In this document: piece by piece, positions 25,801 through 38,777 of the stretch | Numbering within the stretch: the stretch's first letter is position 1 | How the letters are laid out: every line of letters begins with the position of its first letter | Assembly (NCBI GenBank): GCA_008360975.2 | Contig: CM039211.1 | Coordinates: forward strand, 26,158,558-26,222,557 | From: Lichenostomus cassidix | Lineage: Eukaryota; Chordata; Aves; Passeriformes; Meliphagidae | Direction: 5' to 3' | DNA length: 64,000 nucleotides | Translations under genes and position numbers: made by a program | The notes under the pieces: model-generated | What the model saw: only the letters and a program-made list of their open reading frames with translations | Told to the model about the DNA's origin: nothing | Database searches by the model: none

Positions 25801-26379
25801 AGCTTTTTCACTATAATAACCTATACATGGTACTTTCCTAGTGGGCTAACCAGAAGGAATTTGCTCCAGTTCTCACATCTGGGCAATGATGTTACATGAT
25901 CTATATAAATATTAATGTCTCGAGACTAACAAGACTAATGTAAACACTGTTCCAGATCCATATTTTTATCCAATTAGATGTCTAATATTCAATTTACATA
26001 TGGCTGAGACCAATTAAAACTCATTTGTTCTTGGATACACTTACTACAAATTTTGCAAATAGAAAAAGGTCCAAATTTCTTACTAATATGAGACTCAAAT
26101 TTAGCAGACTGAAAGGTTATACAGCAGACTGTATAACCAGAAACTAGTGAAAAAAAAGCAAAAGACCCTAAAAACCTCAGAGCCTAGAAAAGCAGCTGTG
26201 TCAAGAGATGGCAGTAGTGTAGATTGCAAGTATTTAAAAGAATCTCTAGTCAAGAATTTCAGAAATACGTGTAACAAGTATAGCTCAGATTTCCTCCATG
26301 ATATAAATGAGGGTTTTTAGTATCTAGGTGAATAAGAGTATATACTGGCACTGAAAGAAGTTTCTTTATTTCATTTCTT

Positions 26380-26768
26380 TCTTACTTTCTCTCTCTCTCT
26401 TTCCTCGCATTCTCTCTCCTTCCTTCCTTCCTTCCTTCCTTCCTTCCTTCCTTCCTTCCTTCCTTCCTTCCTTCCTTCCTTCCTTCCTTCCTTCCTTCCT
26501 TCCTTCCTTTTTCTTTCTTTCTCTCTCTCTCTTTCTCTTTCTCTCTTTCTCTCTTTCTCTCTTTCTCTCTTTCTCTCTTTCTCTCTTTCTCTCTTTCTCT
26601 CTTTCTCTCTTTCTCTCTTTCTCTCTTTCTTTCTCTCTTTCTCTCTTTCTCTCTTTCTCTCTTTCTCTCTTTCTCTCTTTCTTTCTCTCTTTCTCTCTTT
26701 CTTTCTCTCTTTCTCTCTTTCTCTCTTCCTTTCTCTCTTCCTTTCTCTCTTCCTTTCTCTCTTTCTTT
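26380..26768. repeat. Compound pyrimidine microsatellite (TTCC)n then (CTCTCTTT)n
   Basis: Around 26418-26509 is a run of TTCC units. It continues to about 26768 as an 8-base CTCTCTTT unit mixed with CTTT and a few CTTCCTTT units near the end. The plus strand is almost purely C and T for about 390 bases, the minus strand almost purely A and G. The 140-codon minus-strand frame rich in Lys, Glu, Arg and Gly is a translation of the repeat, not a protein. Confidence 0.97.
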
Positions 26769-29410
26769 GTGGAGGAAAATTTTAAAAATTAAAAACAGCA
26801 GCACATATCCTCAGTAGCAAATCACATTCATATTTTTCCGTAAAGACGTAAAGATATGTCTGCTTAAGTAATAAAATAACTGCTTATAAATGAGGACCAA
26901 ACACAGATATCTTATTATTTTGACTATGCTCATGACTTTTAGAAGTTTATTAAACATACAGGTGACATTCAGCTCTGATCTTTAAACTTCCCATACTAGA
27001 ATTGAAGAGCATTTACCAAGAGGTTGCTCATTTTATACAAGAATTCTCACTTTCCCTTAGCAGTACTGGAAACAGACTACTGCTGACCTTAACATCTGGT
27101 CTGAGTAAATAAAGAAATTCTCAGGGTGAAAAAATCACATTTTGCTAAGTCGTTTAAGTGTCTTCCCAGCTGAGAAATCAGAAATATCTTACCACAGAGC
27201 AATGTGAACAAAAATGACTGAGGACATGATAAGCATTTGAATTAGGAGCCATTATTTGAAATTTTGAGGGGTTTATTTTTTTGTGCTGTGATTTTATTTT
27301 TTACCTATCACAACCAGGAATGCTAGGGGCAGTCTGTTATCTTACTTGCTAAAGGGCACCTATTCATTTCAATGACTACTTATATATAAACATACTTTTT
27401 CAGTGTAATCAAAGAACATTGAGGCTTGATTTTAATTGTGTGTCACAGAGAAAATGAGATGGCACCTGCAGAAACAGCAGCTTTCACCAGTAAATCTACT
27501 ATTAAGCTATTAACCAGTTAACAGACCGGCATGTATCTGCAGTTTGACATCCCCAGCTTTACCAAGAGATGAAAATAAATCTTGTAATTGATTTGTCAAA
27601 TGCCTGCATTAAATGGAGTGCTCTTACACCTTAAAGATCCCACTCATTACATTAAAATTAAATGGCACACTTTCTAAAAGGATGTTGTGCACATATATAC
27701 ATTTTAGCTGCAAGGATAAGACCCTTTTTCTACCCGCAACTGATATGCAACCTTAATTTATGACTTGAACAAGATGCAATAAAGAGTCCAAGAGCAGTGG
27801 GCTTGAAAATGGAATATTTTATTAAATTGATCACAGATAGGAACCAACTAATTTTTTAACAGAAGAATCAGATGACTTGCAGGATTTGTTTGATCACAAG
27901 TGAAGGATTCAACCTATTGTTAGAAAATAATGAAAACAAGATTTCTTATAAGCAGTAAATTAATTTTTTAATCATTACCAGCGAAATGTTTCTCAATTCA
28001 GAAATACAGTGCCTCCCTAAATAGGCTTTCTTATTCTAAAAAAAATTCAATTGCTATTTCACATAACCATAACATTTTTAGGAACAAGAAATTTTTAAGA
28101 AATTAGTCTATAGAATTAATTCATGAGTTATCGGGATTTCTGTATCTGGAGAATGGAAAACAAGAGCAGTAAAGTAATTCTGAAAAAATAGAGTGTTTAT
28201 TGATAGTGTTTCAAAGGGACACACGCTAGTGGATCTTAACAGCAGTACACTTAATAAAAATATTTTTCTTTGGATTGTTTTGCATTGAAATCTTCATTAC
28301 TCTAACAGATTACATTCATACACCATAAGGATGGTTTATCTATTTGCAAATCAATAGACTGTCCATTGAGAAAGTGCTTTTTTCTGTAATACAGACATTT
28401 TGAAAACTGCTTTTGGATAAAATTAAATGGGTTTCAATACAAATAAAATAATTAAGAACCTGTAAAAATACAGGGAGCACTCAAGGAGATAATTTTGTGG
28501 CAGATACAGGCGGATACGGCATGAATCGGTGCAATGGAATTTATTTTAAGTAAAAGATCAAAGAAAATTTGTTGTTCTATGGAGCTTACTCTGAAAAAGA
28601 GTGGTATAGACCTCAACGATAAACTTTTTCTGCTTCTGGCACTGGGCTGGAGAGACAGAAGGAAGAAAAATATTACACCAGGCATTATTCTAAGTAATGC
28701 CAAAGCTACAACCTACCATGTTAAATCTGCCCTTTCTAGCTTGTTCAGTGTTAGATGAGAAAATGTACTTTTATTTTACTCATGTTCTATCTTTGTATGA
28801 TTTTGTAAAATACTAAATCAAGTCTTATCCTCAGTACTTTTAAAAATTCAGACCCTCTTCTTATCTCCCAGCTACACTCCTCATTTACTAAAGTGCGTTA
28901 TTTTTATCCCAAGAGATACAATTTCACTTAGAAATACACCAAGGGAAAGTGCAAATGCTGTAAAATTCTCTGACATGGTGAAGTGTGGGGTGCTCAATGG
29001 AGGCACTCATGAGTAGTGACTGTTCTGTCCCTGGGGAAATGGTAGATGGGACAGACACAGAAATTTCTACTCATTCACAGCTCGTACTGCGAAATAGTTC
29101 ACTGCACAAAATAAGCTTTCCTCACATTTACAGTTTGCATTTTTCATGTTTGCTTCTCTGATATTTCCCACAACGACAACTCTGAGAGATACTAGAGCAT
29201 TTCTGAAAAAGTCCTTCCTCAGGGATTTCTTAGACTTCAACCAGTTTAAGCTGTGCCACAATGATTTTCTGAGCAGATGACTTAGTTTATATTGATGCCA
29301 GAATGATTTTTGCTTCTATATTTCCTTCATATATATTTGTAGCTCTGCAGATTATTGTTATATAGTTATATAGTTCCTAACTAGCTCCAGTACAGTTCTC
29401 TACCTTTTCC
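26769..29410. other. Unique AT-rich non-coding DNA
   Basis: No gene recognised. The 27580-27810 part has a dense, non-repetitive look discussed in the findings. Frames at 28452-28758 overlap each other on opposite strands and show no domain. Confidence 0.5.
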
Positions 29411-29416
29411 CTGCCC

Positions 29417-29798
29417 TGACAGAAAGACAGAACACATTCCAGGCTCCAAACCCTGGAGGTCCAAGGCCCCTATCCTATCTTGATTCTTCCTGGGAGCCAA
29501 GGTTGAAACCAGCTCTTCAAGACACACTTTCATAAACAAAGTTTAGTTCCTGTCTAAAGGGGGCATTAAAGTGGTGGAATCAAAAGGGGGAATTACCTCA
29601 TCACTTGTGCTCCTAAATGGGGATTCTTGTCAATTATGCTAATTTGTTAAATTTATAAAAATGTATTCACCCCATGCAGGGGTGGGCATTATCTATATGT
29701 ACCCCTGGAGGCCTCCAAAGAAGACCGACCTTTATGTTATCTCCTATACTAGTATTGTCTCGAAAGTGTGTTGTTTTATTTCTGTCTTAAAGGTGTCA
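29417..29798 (+). mobile_element. ERV LTR (gammaretrovirus-like type), boundaries approximate
   Basis: The candidate ends are TGACA (29417) and TGTCA (29794-29798), which are inverted copies. Inside are TTTATAAAA (29652-29660, a plausible TATA box), a short stem CACCCC-GGGGTG just downstream, and CCTGGAGGCCTCCAAAGAAG followed by ACCGACCTTTATGTTATCTC. That text recalls avian ERV LTRs carrying AATAAAG at this point, so the polyadenylation signal appears mutated. No exact target duplication was found around these ends. An 8-base word TAGTTCCT flanks the region at 29371 and 29803 but also occurs inside it. Confidence 0.5.
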
Positions 29799-30394
29799 AT
29801 GTTAGTTCCTGCAGTCATGCTAGTGGTTGTGCCAACATTTTACATACAGAGAAATACAATAAGTCACGTTAAACTAGAAGAGTTAATGTTATTTACAGAG
29901 GTTAGACAGATACAGCTCTCATCTTGGATTTCTAATTATTTTAATTATAATAGTACAGAATACTACATTGAGAATATTAGAGAATGCTATATTGAAAACA
30001 CTACCTTGATCTGTTACATCCAGTATTTCAGTAACTAAAAATTGTCTTTCAAGCCTGGGTTATTTTAACCTCTTCCACTAGTACTCTGAATGGTGCTCAA
30101 GTCTACCTCAATGTCCATTCATAAACTTCTACTTATCTGTTCCTCTCTTGAACTCTAATACCTTGTACTCTCCTATCCTGTTAGTCAAGTTCAAAATCCA
30201 ACCTTCATCTACTTGGAGTGCTCAGTATTTTATGTTTCTTTATCCTTATGATTCTCCTTTATCTTCTTAACATGTCAGGTTTTGTCTTCGGGACCGTCAA
30301 TGACAGTACCTGAACATAATTTTTTTCTTTTTTCCACCCACCCTTTCCATCCCTATCTTCTTTCCACAAATACACACCAAACACACCAAGGAAA
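29799..30394. other. AT-rich spacer between LTR-like pieces
   Basis: No retroviral gene text is seen. The 125-codon frame from 29661 runs from the LTR into this spacer and has no recognisable domain. Confidence 0.4.
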
Positions 30395-30594
30395 AGTTCT
30401 TTCTTCTGGCAATTTCAACCCCACAGGTCTTTGCAGGGTGTGTTGTGCTTGTTTCTGGCTTATTGGCATCATGCTGATGGCCCATCAACATAATCCTGCA
30501 ATAAAACCTGCTGCCCATTCTTTGAGTAAAGCAAGAAATATATGGGATCTTCCAGGTTCATCTGGGCTAAAGATTCTGATCAACTCGACCTCCA
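30395..30594 (+). mobile_element. Possible R/U5 part of an ERV LTR
   Basis: CAATAAAACC (AATAAA at 30500-30505) lies about 60 bases after GTGTTGTGCTTGTTTCTGGC. The following text resembles a transcribed U5. This is inferred from context between two other LTR-like pieces; the family is not known. Confidence 0.3.
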
Positions 30595-31172
30595 TGACTT
30601 AGGACTACCCAGCCACCAGCCAGAATTGCATAACTGTGCAACACTGCACACACAGCTATGTAGCAATGTGGGGTATTAGGATTCCATGTGCTTCCTTTGT
30701 TTCCCTGCTCAGTGTACCATTCATTTTGAAATATGCATTCTGCTGTACCCAAAATATATTGGTGGGTTCCCTATGCCTGTCTTCCCTTCAGACTCCCTGG
30801 GACTGGCTCTGGTGGAGACAGTCCATCCCCCTTCCTTTCCCTTTATAAGTTGATGTCTGGATCAGCTCGAGGTCTCTGCATCTCTGGGCTGGCAGCCCTT
30901 ATCCTGTCCCCGTCTTTCCTCCCCCCTTCTCCTCCCCTGCAACCCCCTTTTCCCCGTTACCCCAAATAAACCTTCCTGCCAGCACAGAGATGGAGTCCAG
31001 CTCTTCCTTCATATCACTATATTCCTGCTTGAATTGATGTGTTTTGGAGACTGACACCATGCCGCAGAACCTTGGGGGCCAGGCGCACCAGACCCGGTGG
31101 GATTACACGGACCAGAGACCCCGGCCCGGGGGGGAGCCAGCTTGTGCAGCCCTCCCGGACTGTGATACATCA
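30595..31172 (+). mobile_element. ERV LTR with TATA box, polyadenylation signal and CpG-rich U5
   Basis: It contains CCCTTTATAAG (TATA box near 30842), then GGATCAGCTCGAGGTCTCTG, a C/T-rich stretch, AATAAA at 30965-30970, and a U5-like end with CCTTGGGGGCCAGGCGCACC and CCCGGCCCGGG before GACTGTGATACATCA. The distances from TATA box to polyadenylation signal to end suit a complete U3-R-U5. The text is familiar from avian ERV LTRs, but I cannot name the subfamily. The 5' end is uncertain (TGAC at 30595 is a guess). No primer-binding site follows at 31173, so it is probably a solo LTR. Confidence 0.6.
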
Positions 31173-31320
31173 CACCTACATGAGGGTATAAAGGTTGTAG
31201 ATGTAGTGATGATTTGGAGTAATATATGGAATAAATCATTAGTACTAAGCATACACTGCCAATGCATGAATTTATGAGCAATTAGATTTAAAATATAGCT
31301 AAGCAGATTGAACTGTATGG

Positions 31321-31550
31321 ATTCATGGCATCACAGAATGGTTAGGGTTGGAAGGGACCCTAAAGACCCTCTAGTTCCAATCCCACTGCCATGGGCAGGG
31401 ATACCTTCCACTAGAGCAGGAAAATCAAAGCCCCATCTGCTCTGCCTTGAACATGGCTAGGGACTGGGCATCCACAACTTCTCTGGGCAACCTGGTCCAG
31501 TGCCTCACCATCCTCACAGCGAGGAATTTTTTTCCTAAGAAGACATTGAT
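31321..31550 (-). mobile_element. CR1 LINE 3'-end fragment, well preserved
   Basis: ATTCATGGCATCACAGAATG, GTTGGAAGGGACCCTAAAGA, CCCACTGCCATGGGCAGGGA, CTTCTCTGGGCAACCTGGTC and AGTGCCTCACCATCCTCACA follow CR1 3' UTR text on the reverse strand with few changes. It is probably one of the younger CR1 copies here. Confidence 0.92.
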
Positions 31551-34500
31551 CAGTGTACAGTGTAGCTGACATTTTGTCAGTATCAGATACTCCCAGCAAA
31601 GGAGTCTTTATTTTCCTGCTGTATGTAGATATACATGCATAACCCATGCACACACATGCACTATCAGCTGCAACACAGACCCTGTCCAACACCAAGTTTA
31701 AGACAGCACAGATGTATCACATGTGAAAATATGTACAATATGCATAGGAGATCCTATAATTCTCACCATCACATAGAGAATAAATATGATTATTGCATAC
31801 AAGCCTCTTCCCAGGATGCCTGTGTAGACACAGAGGCCTTTCCTTCTTTTTCTCCATACTTAGATATTTTTTGCAAAGTGGAAACATAATCAGACACCTC
31901 ATTGTTCTTGCATTTTAAGGTGTTGGGAATCTGTGTTTCTAAACAAAATTATTTTTTTAAAGTTTATCATCTTAAAAAAAAACTTCAGTAATTTCAGCAT
32001 AGTTTAAAACATTCCTATCACTAGAATATTGAAAGGCAATTTACTAACAGTAACAAAAACTTATATCTTTGATATTTTTTTCACCAAAAGTGAAATTTTT
32101 GTCCAGGCATCTTAACCAGTAGCCTAGTGATTATTCTTTCGTCTGTTGAATAGGAGTCCTTGTTTTCAATCATGCAGTAATCTTACCAGTAAACAACAAC
32201 ATACTGTTTTACAGCTCTAGCTGTAAATTTTGCTTCACAGGTATATACAGGTTCAACTTGCTATGCATTACTCATTCAGTCAAGCTATATTCTTAGTATA
32301 CATCTTTCTTATATGTTACAAGTTTTAATCTCTTGCTCAGTTCCATTCTGTTCTTTTTCTGCCTAAATTTCTTTAATAAAAAGAGCTACAGATATTTCTG
32401 TATGTTACATTTTTACTATATTTATATTATACAATAAATACAATTTGTTTTATATAACTATTAATATTTATATTCGCAAAATTTTCCAAATATTTTTAGA
32501 TATTGCTGATATGAATTAAAGAATGCTGAATTCTCAAGAAAATTTACAAAAGAATGGAAGAGTCCAGGAGAGAACCAAGAATTCTGAACAACCTAGAAAA
32601 TTTCCTTTCACAGATAAGGGATGTGATATGTAAATCAGTTTGTTCAACAAGAGAGATGACTGAGGTAGTACATCACTTGACATGAAGAGGTTAATGATTA
32701 ACAGTTTTCAAGTTCCACTGCAATCCAGACAGGAAATGTTGATAAAACTTTCAAAAACAAACTCTTTGGGCACTTAAATAAAAATTATATTGGGGTTGTA
32801 GAGGACTTCTGTCTTGGATAAATCTAGTAACTTGGACATGAATCTGTCAGGGATAACCTGACCATAATGAAGTCTACTTCAAGATCTTGGACACTTGCAT
32901 CTACCCAATACATGTTTCTTAGAAATAAAAACCTACATGAGAAATTAAATATCATTTCAGTCACAACAAAATCAGTGAGCATAAAATTTAAGTTTATTAT
33001 TGAATAATATCTAAGCATGCATAAAACTTGCTTTCTCAAAACACAGAGCTTTGAAGCTCTGTTGTGACAACAAAAACTTTGAATTTATTCTCAAAAAATG
33101 TATCTGTGATATATATGTATACACATAAGGCAGATCGGAAAAAATTCAACAATAACCTTGCAAGTAATACATAAAATTATTAGAAAGAAATTTGGAAAGA
33201 AAATATGTTGACCCTACATTGGTTTAACTTAGAAATCTTACATATCACAAAATGTTGCTGGTATAATTGAATTAACAACTCATATCCCTTTTTTCTCTGT
33301 TACCTTGAAGGCACTTGAGACTTCCTCCGTCCAGAGACCTGGATAACTAACTCACTTGAATTTCTGAGACCCTTATTCATGCTCTGACTTCAACAGCCTA
33401 GGATCCTCATGCTCAGAAACTAGTTTTATCCAAGTTAAATCACATTGCTTCAGGTAAGGCTTAGAAATACCAAAGATTTACTCATAATCCTCTCAGGAAG
33501 GTGCAAAGGCAGAGATTTTATAATGCCCACAAGAGGTAAGTGCCAGAAAATCCCACAGCTCAGGTTCAGAATTCAAGCTTTGCTGCTCTGCCTAGACATT
33601 CTCCTTTGTAATTAAACAGTGAAGATTTTGAGGTTTTTTTCTAATTTACACAGAATACCTACTGGTATATTACCTGTGCTCTGAGGAGAAGAAAAGAAAA
33701 ACCAAAAACAGAGGAATGTGATTTCATTTATAAGTCCAAATGCCTCCCATTTTTCCTTTTTTTGTAAACAGTTTATAGGATTTTCATCTAGATGAAGGTC
33801 CTTTGTTGCTCAAAAATCTTGAGTCTTTCAGATTACATTCTGAAAAGTCTAATGATAACCAAAATGTGACCAGTAACACATGTTAGAATCCAGAACTGAA
33901 GAGCATTTCAGGTAAGTTCTTAGAGTGTACAACAAATTACAAACTTACAGCAAGAGTTTTAGTCTGTAGACTACTTCAAATAGTCTGCAAATATTAATTC
34001 TGTCACCTTCTGCAGTTCAAATGTTATAACATGTAAGTGTTCACCAAATATTTCAGTACTTGCACATAGCTGCTAACCAGCCTAAATTAGTTTCCAGTAA
34101 TTCTTTTTTTCCATTGAAATCTTCTATTTTTCTTTCTTTTCCTTGCCACAAGACTGCTGCCAAGAAATCAATTTTCATCCACCAGAGTACTTGAATTTCA
34201 AGAAAGTAGCACCAAAATCTAGTTTCATCAGTGTGGTAGAAACACTGTAATTTGTAGTCCAAAAATCCGTGTATTGAATCTTTAGCAACTTTTACAAGGG
34301 GAAAATATTTGGCTGTTCCAAAGTTCTAAGTTATTGATACGCAGTTTAACGGCATGACAATTGGATACCCAGAGGTATCTAGCTTTTTGAAATCAGGATT
34401 CTAGTTTGTTTTTAAAGTGGTCAAAATATAATTTAAAAGTAAAAATTAATTAAACGAGTAAGTCCCACATGACACAATTTTATTATTCTGTACAATGCAA

Positions 34501-37270
34501 CTCATCAACAAAAACAGTGGTAAAAAGCTTTAATGCATAACAATAGCTATTTAGTGTCATTGAGATGTACTTTCAAGCCAGTAGAATGTTATATTTTAAG
34601 TGCAGCTTTTCATTAGACAGTATGAGAAAATAAGGCATGAAAAGAAGATATAAAAGCCTGCTTAATAGCTCCTGTGCAGATAACGTAAGGCAGAGACAAT
34701 CAATACTCATGCATCATTTATTTTATGGTTTTGAACAATTAAAGAGAAAATGTTAGTATTTTCTGTCCTGTTGGGCTTCACAGACTTGCATCAGTAATGA
34801 CAAAACAGATTTGCATATTGAGATAGAATTTATATGAACTAATATTCCAGTAACATGTGGTTATTGTTCCCCAATATGAAAGGCAACACCTACTCCGTTA
34901 GTCTGGATTTGCTAAAACACACATTGGCCAACTAATTCAGTTAGTCACCAAAATTACCCAAACAACCAATCCAAAGGATCGTAAATACAGTATAAAATCA
35001 CATAAAATTTATGCCAGCAATTAAAGTATCACATTAAATACCTTAATAAATGACTAACTTTTATAATCTGTGCATCTATTCCTGCCTGAAAAATGAGACT
35101 AACATATATATGTTTTCCAATATTTTTTGTGGTATTTGAACAATTATTTTTGAAGTGTTTAAATATGATTTTGTACTACCATGCTTCAGATCCTTACTAC
35201 CTCAATCATATGCAGTTCTTATAAGTAAATATTCTGTACTAGGGACAGAACAGGGAGAGACAATATGTAAAAGAAAATTTAAGAATTGGTTGTGCTGGAA
35301 AAACAAGAGCATTTCATTATGTTCTTTTAAAAACATGGAGTAGAGCAACTTTATCATATGCAAAATATATGGCAAGGTCAAGACAGAAACTGGTTAGTCC
35401 TTCTATGCAGCAGTTTTAAGTAATAATAATAGCCTCAATGAAAGAGTAAGGCTTTTTCTAATATTCAGTAGAAGTAAGAAACAGCTTGGACTTCCACATA
35501 CTTCAACCTGAAGTTTTCCTCTATATTTAACAGTCTGAGAAACTGGAAACAAGCCACATGCTATAAAACTCTACATTCATATTTTTCAACTAACTGGCTT
35601 CACTCCTTCAATATGCTTGGCAGGGCCCCTATTTATATCACTCCCCAAGGAAAACAGTTGCTGCACATACACACTCCAGTAATCACACATACGGATAAGA
35701 TTTGACCTCTTGTTTACAATATGTTTCCCTAAAGTTTAAAAGTCAGACCATACGATTAATATATATTTTTAACCTATATATTACTATAGACTAGTGTTTT
35801 AGTTTAAGCTTCTGAGGGAAATTAGTACCAGATATAATTAAAATTAAATTGCACTTTACCTGTGCTTTATCTTTTTTATGAGCAGTAATAAATAAACAAA
35901 GGAAAGTTGCAACTTCACAGCAAGGCAAATAATGCTTTCAGAATACAGAATTTGTACAAAGTATAGCACAGACAGAAGTGTCTAAGAGGCTGTAACTGAC
36001 AAACACCTCCAAGCATGAGCACAGGGCAACAATGACCACCACAACAAGTGTGCACATTTCTAGGACTAGTAAAAATTTTGCTGAGCAGACTTTTTAGATG
36101 AAGTTATTTACACCTCTCTCCCAGAGCAGAGGTGGAAATCTTGAAGGAAATAACTGCTTTTTCAGACTTTCTAAGACTACTTCCTACCCAAAGTAAATGC
36201 ATTAACTTTTTTAGAATTTTCCCTGATTTCTTTTTACATAGAAGGTGGATTGGCCTCTTCCCCTTTGGCACACTAGACTCAAAAACCTCAAGTACTTTTT
36301 CAATACACTCTGACTGAATCCAGTTGCACCAAAAGGTGGGGGTAATGAATAAGTCATTGGTGGAGCTGTTGCCACAAATAATTTAAAGCTTAGGGATTCA
36401 CAAAATTTTGAGGCAAAAAAATAACACTTTAATGCTAACCTACTAAAAAAATTGTAATTATAATAAACTGAAATATTTCATCTGCCACCAATGGAATGCT
36501 TCATAATATTTGATATTAACTGGCTCCTGTGGCTCACAAGTTTTAAAAGAGCAGAGCTATTTCCTAAATACACAATCATAGAACTGCAACTTTATCTACA
36601 GCAATACAGAACTTTAGTTTATTCCTCTCTTGAGATTTCTTGACTGTCAGGGCCTCAACACAGAGAAATGGATGTTGTAAAATATATTCTTCTGTTTCAT
36701 ATAAATTGCTTGAGAATTTGTATGCTTAGGTTGGAAGAAAGTACATAAATCAAGATTGAGAGTGCAGGCTGTAGGCTCCAATGACTACTATAATCAAAAG
36801 CTGAAATGCAAGAAAGCCCATATTTTACAGATGACCAGATACACAAATTAATCTGATACATTTGCCATTAAAAAATCTGCTGAAGATAAACAAAATCCAC
36901 ATCCTTCCCTATTTTTTACATATTGCTGCTTGCACAATCCTAAATTATGGATCTGAAAGAAATGCCATGCACAACAATATCCCTTCCTATGACAGGACAT
37001 GACTGTTAAAAAATGAGAGAAGAAAAAAGTGTGAGGAAGAATCTATCAGCAGTACCTGATACCTGTATGACGGTGCTGCAACCAAAGGATGTAATTAATT
37101 TCCTTGGATTACAAATTCCCTTTGTAATGCCAGATAATATTTATTTGCATAATCACTCTGCAGATTATCATGGGATGAAAGTAGTACAAGCAAAACAAAA
37201 AAAATATTTACCATCAGCTTTAAATCTAATATCTTTTTATGCATGAGCAAAGAATTTACAGCTACTACAC
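31551..37270. other. Long unique AT-rich non-coding stretch
   Basis: No gene, LTR or CR1 recognised over about 5.7 kb. Small AT-rich microsatellite-like patches only (for example around 32400-32470 and 33105-33125). Confidence 0.5.
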
Positions 37271-37700
37271 TGTTGTGGTTTAAGAATGGTATTCCCCAGT
37301 ACAGTATTCCCACTGAAACACTCCAAAACAACACATCTCTGTCTCAATCCTGCCTCCACTGACTCCGTCCCTCTGCAGTGCAATGGGGAGAAGAACTGAA
37401 GACACAAAAGGTAAAGATCACGGTTGAGATAAGAACAATTTTCTGGAAACAGCAATGAAATGTGAAATGAACAGTAACAACTCCAATACCTATAAAAAAA
37501 GCTTTGCAAGAAAGGCCATTAATTCACAACACAAATGCCAACCCCATGAAACCCCATGCCACCCTTTCTGGAAAGGAGCCCTTTCTGCCCACACTGTGTG
37601 TGGTGTGAGGTGTTATAGGATAACCTCTGAGTCTGGTCATGCCCCTCCTGGCTACTGCAAAAAATAACTGTCCTGGATAGATACTAAACAACTTTAATCA
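37271..37700 (-). mobile_element. ERVL-type solo LTR, minus strand
   Basis: The plus strand starts TGTTGTGGTTTAAGAATGGT, the reverse complement of an avian ERVL-type LTR 3' end. It then carries AATGGGGAGAAGAACTGAAG, CGGTTGAGATAAGAACAATT, CATGCCCCTCCTGGCTAC, ACTGTCCTGG and AGATACTAAACAAC in the order expected on the reverse strand. The expected LTR 5' end (a reversed TGTCCTGGTTT) is not found beyond 37700, so the U3 start is deleted or decayed. Confidence 0.8.
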
Positions 37701-38319
37701 AAAAACTTTATCACTGGCAAGAGAAATATTTGGAAAGAAAAGAAAAAGAGAACCTTGAAAGCAAGTTAGAAATTTAAATAAAATAGTCTGTTTTCAGTAT
37801 TCAGATAATCCTTTTTTATTAATTCTCTCTAATAAGAGTTTCACAAAGTGAAAGGGGAGGGTTTTGTGCATTTTAACCTTTGTGAGGTGTGGAGAGGAGA
37901 TAAAAGATGCAAGAGAAAATGCTATCAGGAAATCTTTAAAAATACTTATATAATAGTGATGATCAGAACAAAAACTATTTGGGTGGTTTTTTGCATCTCT
38001 AATGATTGTGCCAATAAAATCTGTCTTCCCATTTTTAAATAAATAAAATCTCTTAGGCTTGATGTTTCAAAGTTAGAAAGTGTTAAAGAAAATGGAAAAT
38101 ATTTCAGTTATAATGCTAAGATCTGCATGGCACTTGGGTTCCTGTCTACAGCTCTGTGGTATTCACTTGGCTCCAACCCAATCTTTTGTAATATCTTTGC
38201 ACAAAGTGATGAAACAGGATCTCTTATGCTGTCCAAACATTTCACTCCATCCATTATGCAGAGAGCTCCGTCCCCCAGACTTGCCTATGAGTATTAAATA
38301 TGCACAAATCCCAGAACTG
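37701..38319. other. AT-rich non-coding DNA upstream of the nested insertion
   Basis: No gene is seen. The frame starting at 38080 runs into the CR1 copy and is not an independent gene. Confidence 0.5.
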
Positions 38320-38777
38320 ACTTGGATATACAGACTGGGGAACGAGATGATGGAAAGGGACCTGGGGGTCCTTGAGGAGGGAGAACTGTACATGAGCCAG
38401 CAGTGTCCTGGCAGCCAGCAGGGTCACTCGTGTCCAGGGGGCATCAGGCACAACATTGCCAGCTGGACAAGGGAGGGGATTGTACTGCTCTGCTCTGCAC
38501 TGGGGCAGCCTCACCTCCAGTGCTGGGGGCAGTTCTGGGTGACATAATACAGAAAAGACATTGAGATGTTAGAGAGAATCCAAAGGAGGGCAACAAAGAT
38601 GGTGAAGAGCCCTGAGGGGAAGCTGAATGAGGAATGCCTGAGGTCACTTGGTCTGTTCAGCCTGGAAGAGATTGAAGGGAGACCTCACTGCAGTTACAAC
38701 TTCCTTGTGAGGAGAAGAGGAGGGGCAGATGTTGATCTCTTCACTCTGGTGACCAGTGACAGGACACAAAGGAATGG
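38320..38777 (+). pseudogene. CR1 LINE, 5' half of a split copy (end of ORF2)
   Basis: The text encodes the C-terminal end of CR1 ORF2. ERDLGVLEEGEL, MSQQCPGSQQGHS and, after a stop and frame shift near 38540, LERIQRRATKMVKSPEG are recognisable, followed by SLGLFSLEEIEGR. Codons are broken by stops. It stops abruptly at AATGG (38773-38777), where an LTR is inserted. The CR1 text resumes at 41136 after the same five bases. The 5' truncation near 38320 is typical of CR1. Confidence 0.9.
38773..38777. repeat. Target-site duplication AATGG, left copy (outer LTR)
   Basis: It is identical to 41136-41140. Removing everything between the two copies restores continuous CR1 text. Confidence 0.85.

Noticed and set aside
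26382..26804. 140-codon minus-strand frame rich in Lys, Glu, Arg and Gly
   Set aside because: It is a direct translation of the pyrimidine microsatellite; frames stay open because the repeat lacks stop codons.
29661..30038. 125-codon plus-strand frame
   Set aside because: It starts inside an LTR and runs into AT-rich DNA with no recognisable domain.
36720..36775. GGTTGGAAGAAAGTAC resembling a CR1 3' end
   Set aside because: Only the GGTTGGAA word matches; the following text does not follow CR1.
38080..38547. 155-codon plus-strand frame
   Set aside because: Its second half is degenerate CR1 ORF2 and its first half is unrelated upstream DNA.
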